A stretch of DNA of 12,659 nucleotides from G039029935 sp039029935. GTDB taxonomy: Bacteria; Chloroflexota; Anaerolineae; Caldilineales; Caldilineaceae. Positions 11,184-12,659 of the stretch are shown here, piece by piece. The stretch lies in NCBI GenBank assembly GCA_039029935.1, contig JBCCFC010000256.1, positions 1 through 12,659 of the forward strand. The letters run 5' to 3'. The translations under genes and the position numbers were made by a program. Within the stretch, counting starts at the first letter, position 1; every line of letters begins with the position of its first letter. Under the pieces are notes generated by a model. That model was not told the DNA's origin, searched no databases, and worked only from the letters and a program-made list of their open reading frames with translations.

Positions 11184-12659
11184 TTAACTTAATCTTTGCT
11201 GCAACTCCTCTACCAAGTATTGGATGTGTGGTTCTCGAAATATGGTCATGTGGTTGCCAGGAATATGAGCGACATCCACCGGCCGCGCATGGTTCGCTCC
11301 CCAACTCATTGTTTCATCATACGCGTGGAATTGTTGGGAAGCGCGGAAAACTGAAATGTCACCATCATAGTCAGTGGGCACATAGGTACGCGTGGCTTGA
11401 TTGTTGGCACGATAGACGCGTGACACACGGGTCAGCATCGACTGCTGGAAGAGCGAGACTGGCTCATCCGATGCAGCCATCAGTGTGCGATAGCTGTTTG
11501 CATAGGGGACAATCTCACGCATGAGGACACGGAAAAAGGCCAAATCTCGACGTAAAATTTCTAATCGAGGGGTCTCAGGGCTACGAAAAGGCGTGTCCAA
11601 CATGGCAAGCAGCCCGACCTCATGTCCTTGCGCGGTTAACTGCGTTGCCATTTCATGCGCAACCCAGCCACCAAAGGACCAGCCACCCAGGTGATATGGC
11701 CCATCAGGTTGTACTGTCTGAATTTCAGTGATATAGCGCACAGCAACTTCTGGCACAGATGACAGCACGGGTTCGCCGCGCTCAATACCACTGGCGCGGA
11801 TGCCATAGAGGGGTTGCTCTTTGTGCAAATATTGGGCGAGTGGCATAAAGGGATAGACCATGCCAAGAACAGGGTGGATGAGGAAGAGTGGTGGTTTTGT
11901 CCCCGTTGGCTTGATGGGGACCAGCAAAGATGATTGTGCCGCGCTATTTGTTTGTAGTGATACACTTAACTCGGCAATGGTTGGGTGTTGAGTCAATTGT
12001 TGCACAGTCGGTGCCAGCCCCATTGCCTTTGCACGCGTCACAAACTGCGCCGCCAACAGTGAATGCCCACCAAGCATAAAGAAATTGTCATGAATGCCAA
12101 CCGTGTCAACCCCTAGTATCTCCTGCCAAAGATTCACCAGCGTAGATTCGAGAGGTGTCTGTGGCGTTTCGGAAGGCGAGCTCGGCAATACGGCCGGTGT
12201 CTTTTGCTGGGGTTTGGGCAGGGCGAGACGGTTGATTTTACCATTGGGTGTCAGTGGGAAGGCATCTAGGGGGATGTAGGTATTGGGCAGCATATAGGCT
12301 GGTAGTCGCTCGCGTAGAAATATCGGCAAGGCATCTACGGCCAGGTTTGTTTCGGTGGGGATGAGATAAGCGGCCAACAAGGGAGATCCATCGCTGCCTT
12401 CATAGGTCATGACGACCGCCTCATGCACATCATCATGCGCAGTCAATACCGCCTCGATTTCACCCAATTCCACACGAAAGCCGCGAATCTTCACTTGGTG
12501 GTCCAATCGACCCAAGAATTCGAGTGGTGGCGAATCCATATCGATGGCTGGATAGCGCACCAGATCACCTGTCCGATAAACACGGCCTTCACCAAAGGGG
12601 TTGTCAATAAAGCGTTCGGCTGTGATATCTGGACGCTTGTGATAGCCTCGTGCCAGACC
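11184..12659 (-). CDS. Non-ribosomal peptide synthetase, C-terminal A-PCP-TE end (partial)
   Basis: The frame stays open to the right edge, so 491 residues of the C terminus are visible and the N-terminal part is missing. It starts inside an adenylation domain: GLARGY (A6 end, 1-6), YRTGDL (A7, 28-33), GRLDHQVKIRG (A8, about 50-60), LPAYMLP (A9, 119-125) and NGKINR (A10, 139-144). A carrier protein follows with DNFFMLGGHSLL, whose Ser200 would take phosphopantetheine. The end is a type I thioesterase with GWSFGG (nucleophile Ser328), Asp355 in LAMLDTP and His470 in PGNHMTIF, which releases or cyclises the peptide. This is therefore the last module of the assembly line. The specificity-determining pocket residues lie outside the window, so the substrate cannot be predicted. 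The kinase follows on the same strand after 292 nt. Confidence 0.95.
   Translation of the reverse strand, partial: GLARGYHKRPDITAERFIDNPFGEGRVYRTGDLVRYPAIDMDSPPLEFLGRLDHQVKIRGFRVELGEIEAVLTAHDDVHEAVVMTYEGSDGSPLLAAYLIPTETNLAVDALPIFLRERLPAYMLPNTYIPLDAFPLTPNGKINRLALPKPQQKTPAVLPSSPSETPQTPLESTLVNLWQEILGVDTVGIHDNFFMLGGHSLLAAQFVTRAKAMGLAPTVQQLTQHPTIAELSVSLQTNSAAQSSLLVPIKPTGTKPPLFLIHPVLGMVYPFMPLAQYLHKEQPLYGIRASGIERGEPVLSSVPEVAVRYITEIQTVQPDGPYHLGGWSFGGWVAHEMATQLTAQGHEVGLLAMLDTPFRSPETPRLEILRRDLAFFRVLMREIVPYANSYRTLMAASDEPVSLFQQSMLTRVSRVYRANNQATRTYVPTDYDGDISVFRASQQFHAYDETMSWGANHARPVDVAHIPGNHMTIFREPHIQYLVEELQQRLS

Overview
The window looks like a chromosomal stretch of a Chloroflexota bacterium, possibly a Herpetosiphon-like gliding predator. 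This is an inference from several signs: a subtilisin-type exoprotease ending in a short YLPL tail and carrying HVWGG repeats, a cytosolic TPR hybrid histidine kinase, a non-ribosomal peptide synthetase, and a roughly 50% GC look with AT-rich gaps. No ribosomal or other marker gene is present to settle the taxonomy.

Left arm (159-4139, plus strand): a compact cluster of four genes. Three tandem paralogous zinc metalloproteases each combine a metzincin catalytic domain (HExxHxxGxxHE plus a Met-turn) with a C-terminal PPC-like beta domain. They are followed after 23 nt by a GNAT acetyltransferase. Gaps of 63, 16 and 23 nt suggest one transcript. All three proteases lack an obvious signal peptide and share one Cys in a Cys-Ile-Asp motif near the N terminus; in two of them it is the only cysteine.

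Middle gap (4140-4627): the convergent 3'-3' junction contains no gene but is crowded with inverted repeats. It holds a terminator-like 15-bp hairpin, two related multibranched elements lying in inverted orientation to each other, and a third long hairpin just after the stop of the next gene.

Right arm (minus strand, read from right to left): the end of an NRPS (adenylation-domain tail, carrier protein, thioesterase; cut by the right edge at 12659), then a large TPR / HisKA / HATPase / receiver hybrid kinase, then a large S8 subtilase with about 540 residues of propeptide and beta domains before its catalytic domain. The subtilase gene carries several in-frame short tandem duplications, including seven 18-bp units coding for HVWGGS.

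Together the genes fit a secretory or predatory lifestyle: extracellular or released proteases, a peptide natural product, and a cytosolic sensor kinase. No sequence evidence here links the kinase to its neighbours. The most unusual parts are the paired structured repeats at 4290-4522, the single-cysteine protease triplet, and the slippage-prone architecture of the subtilase.
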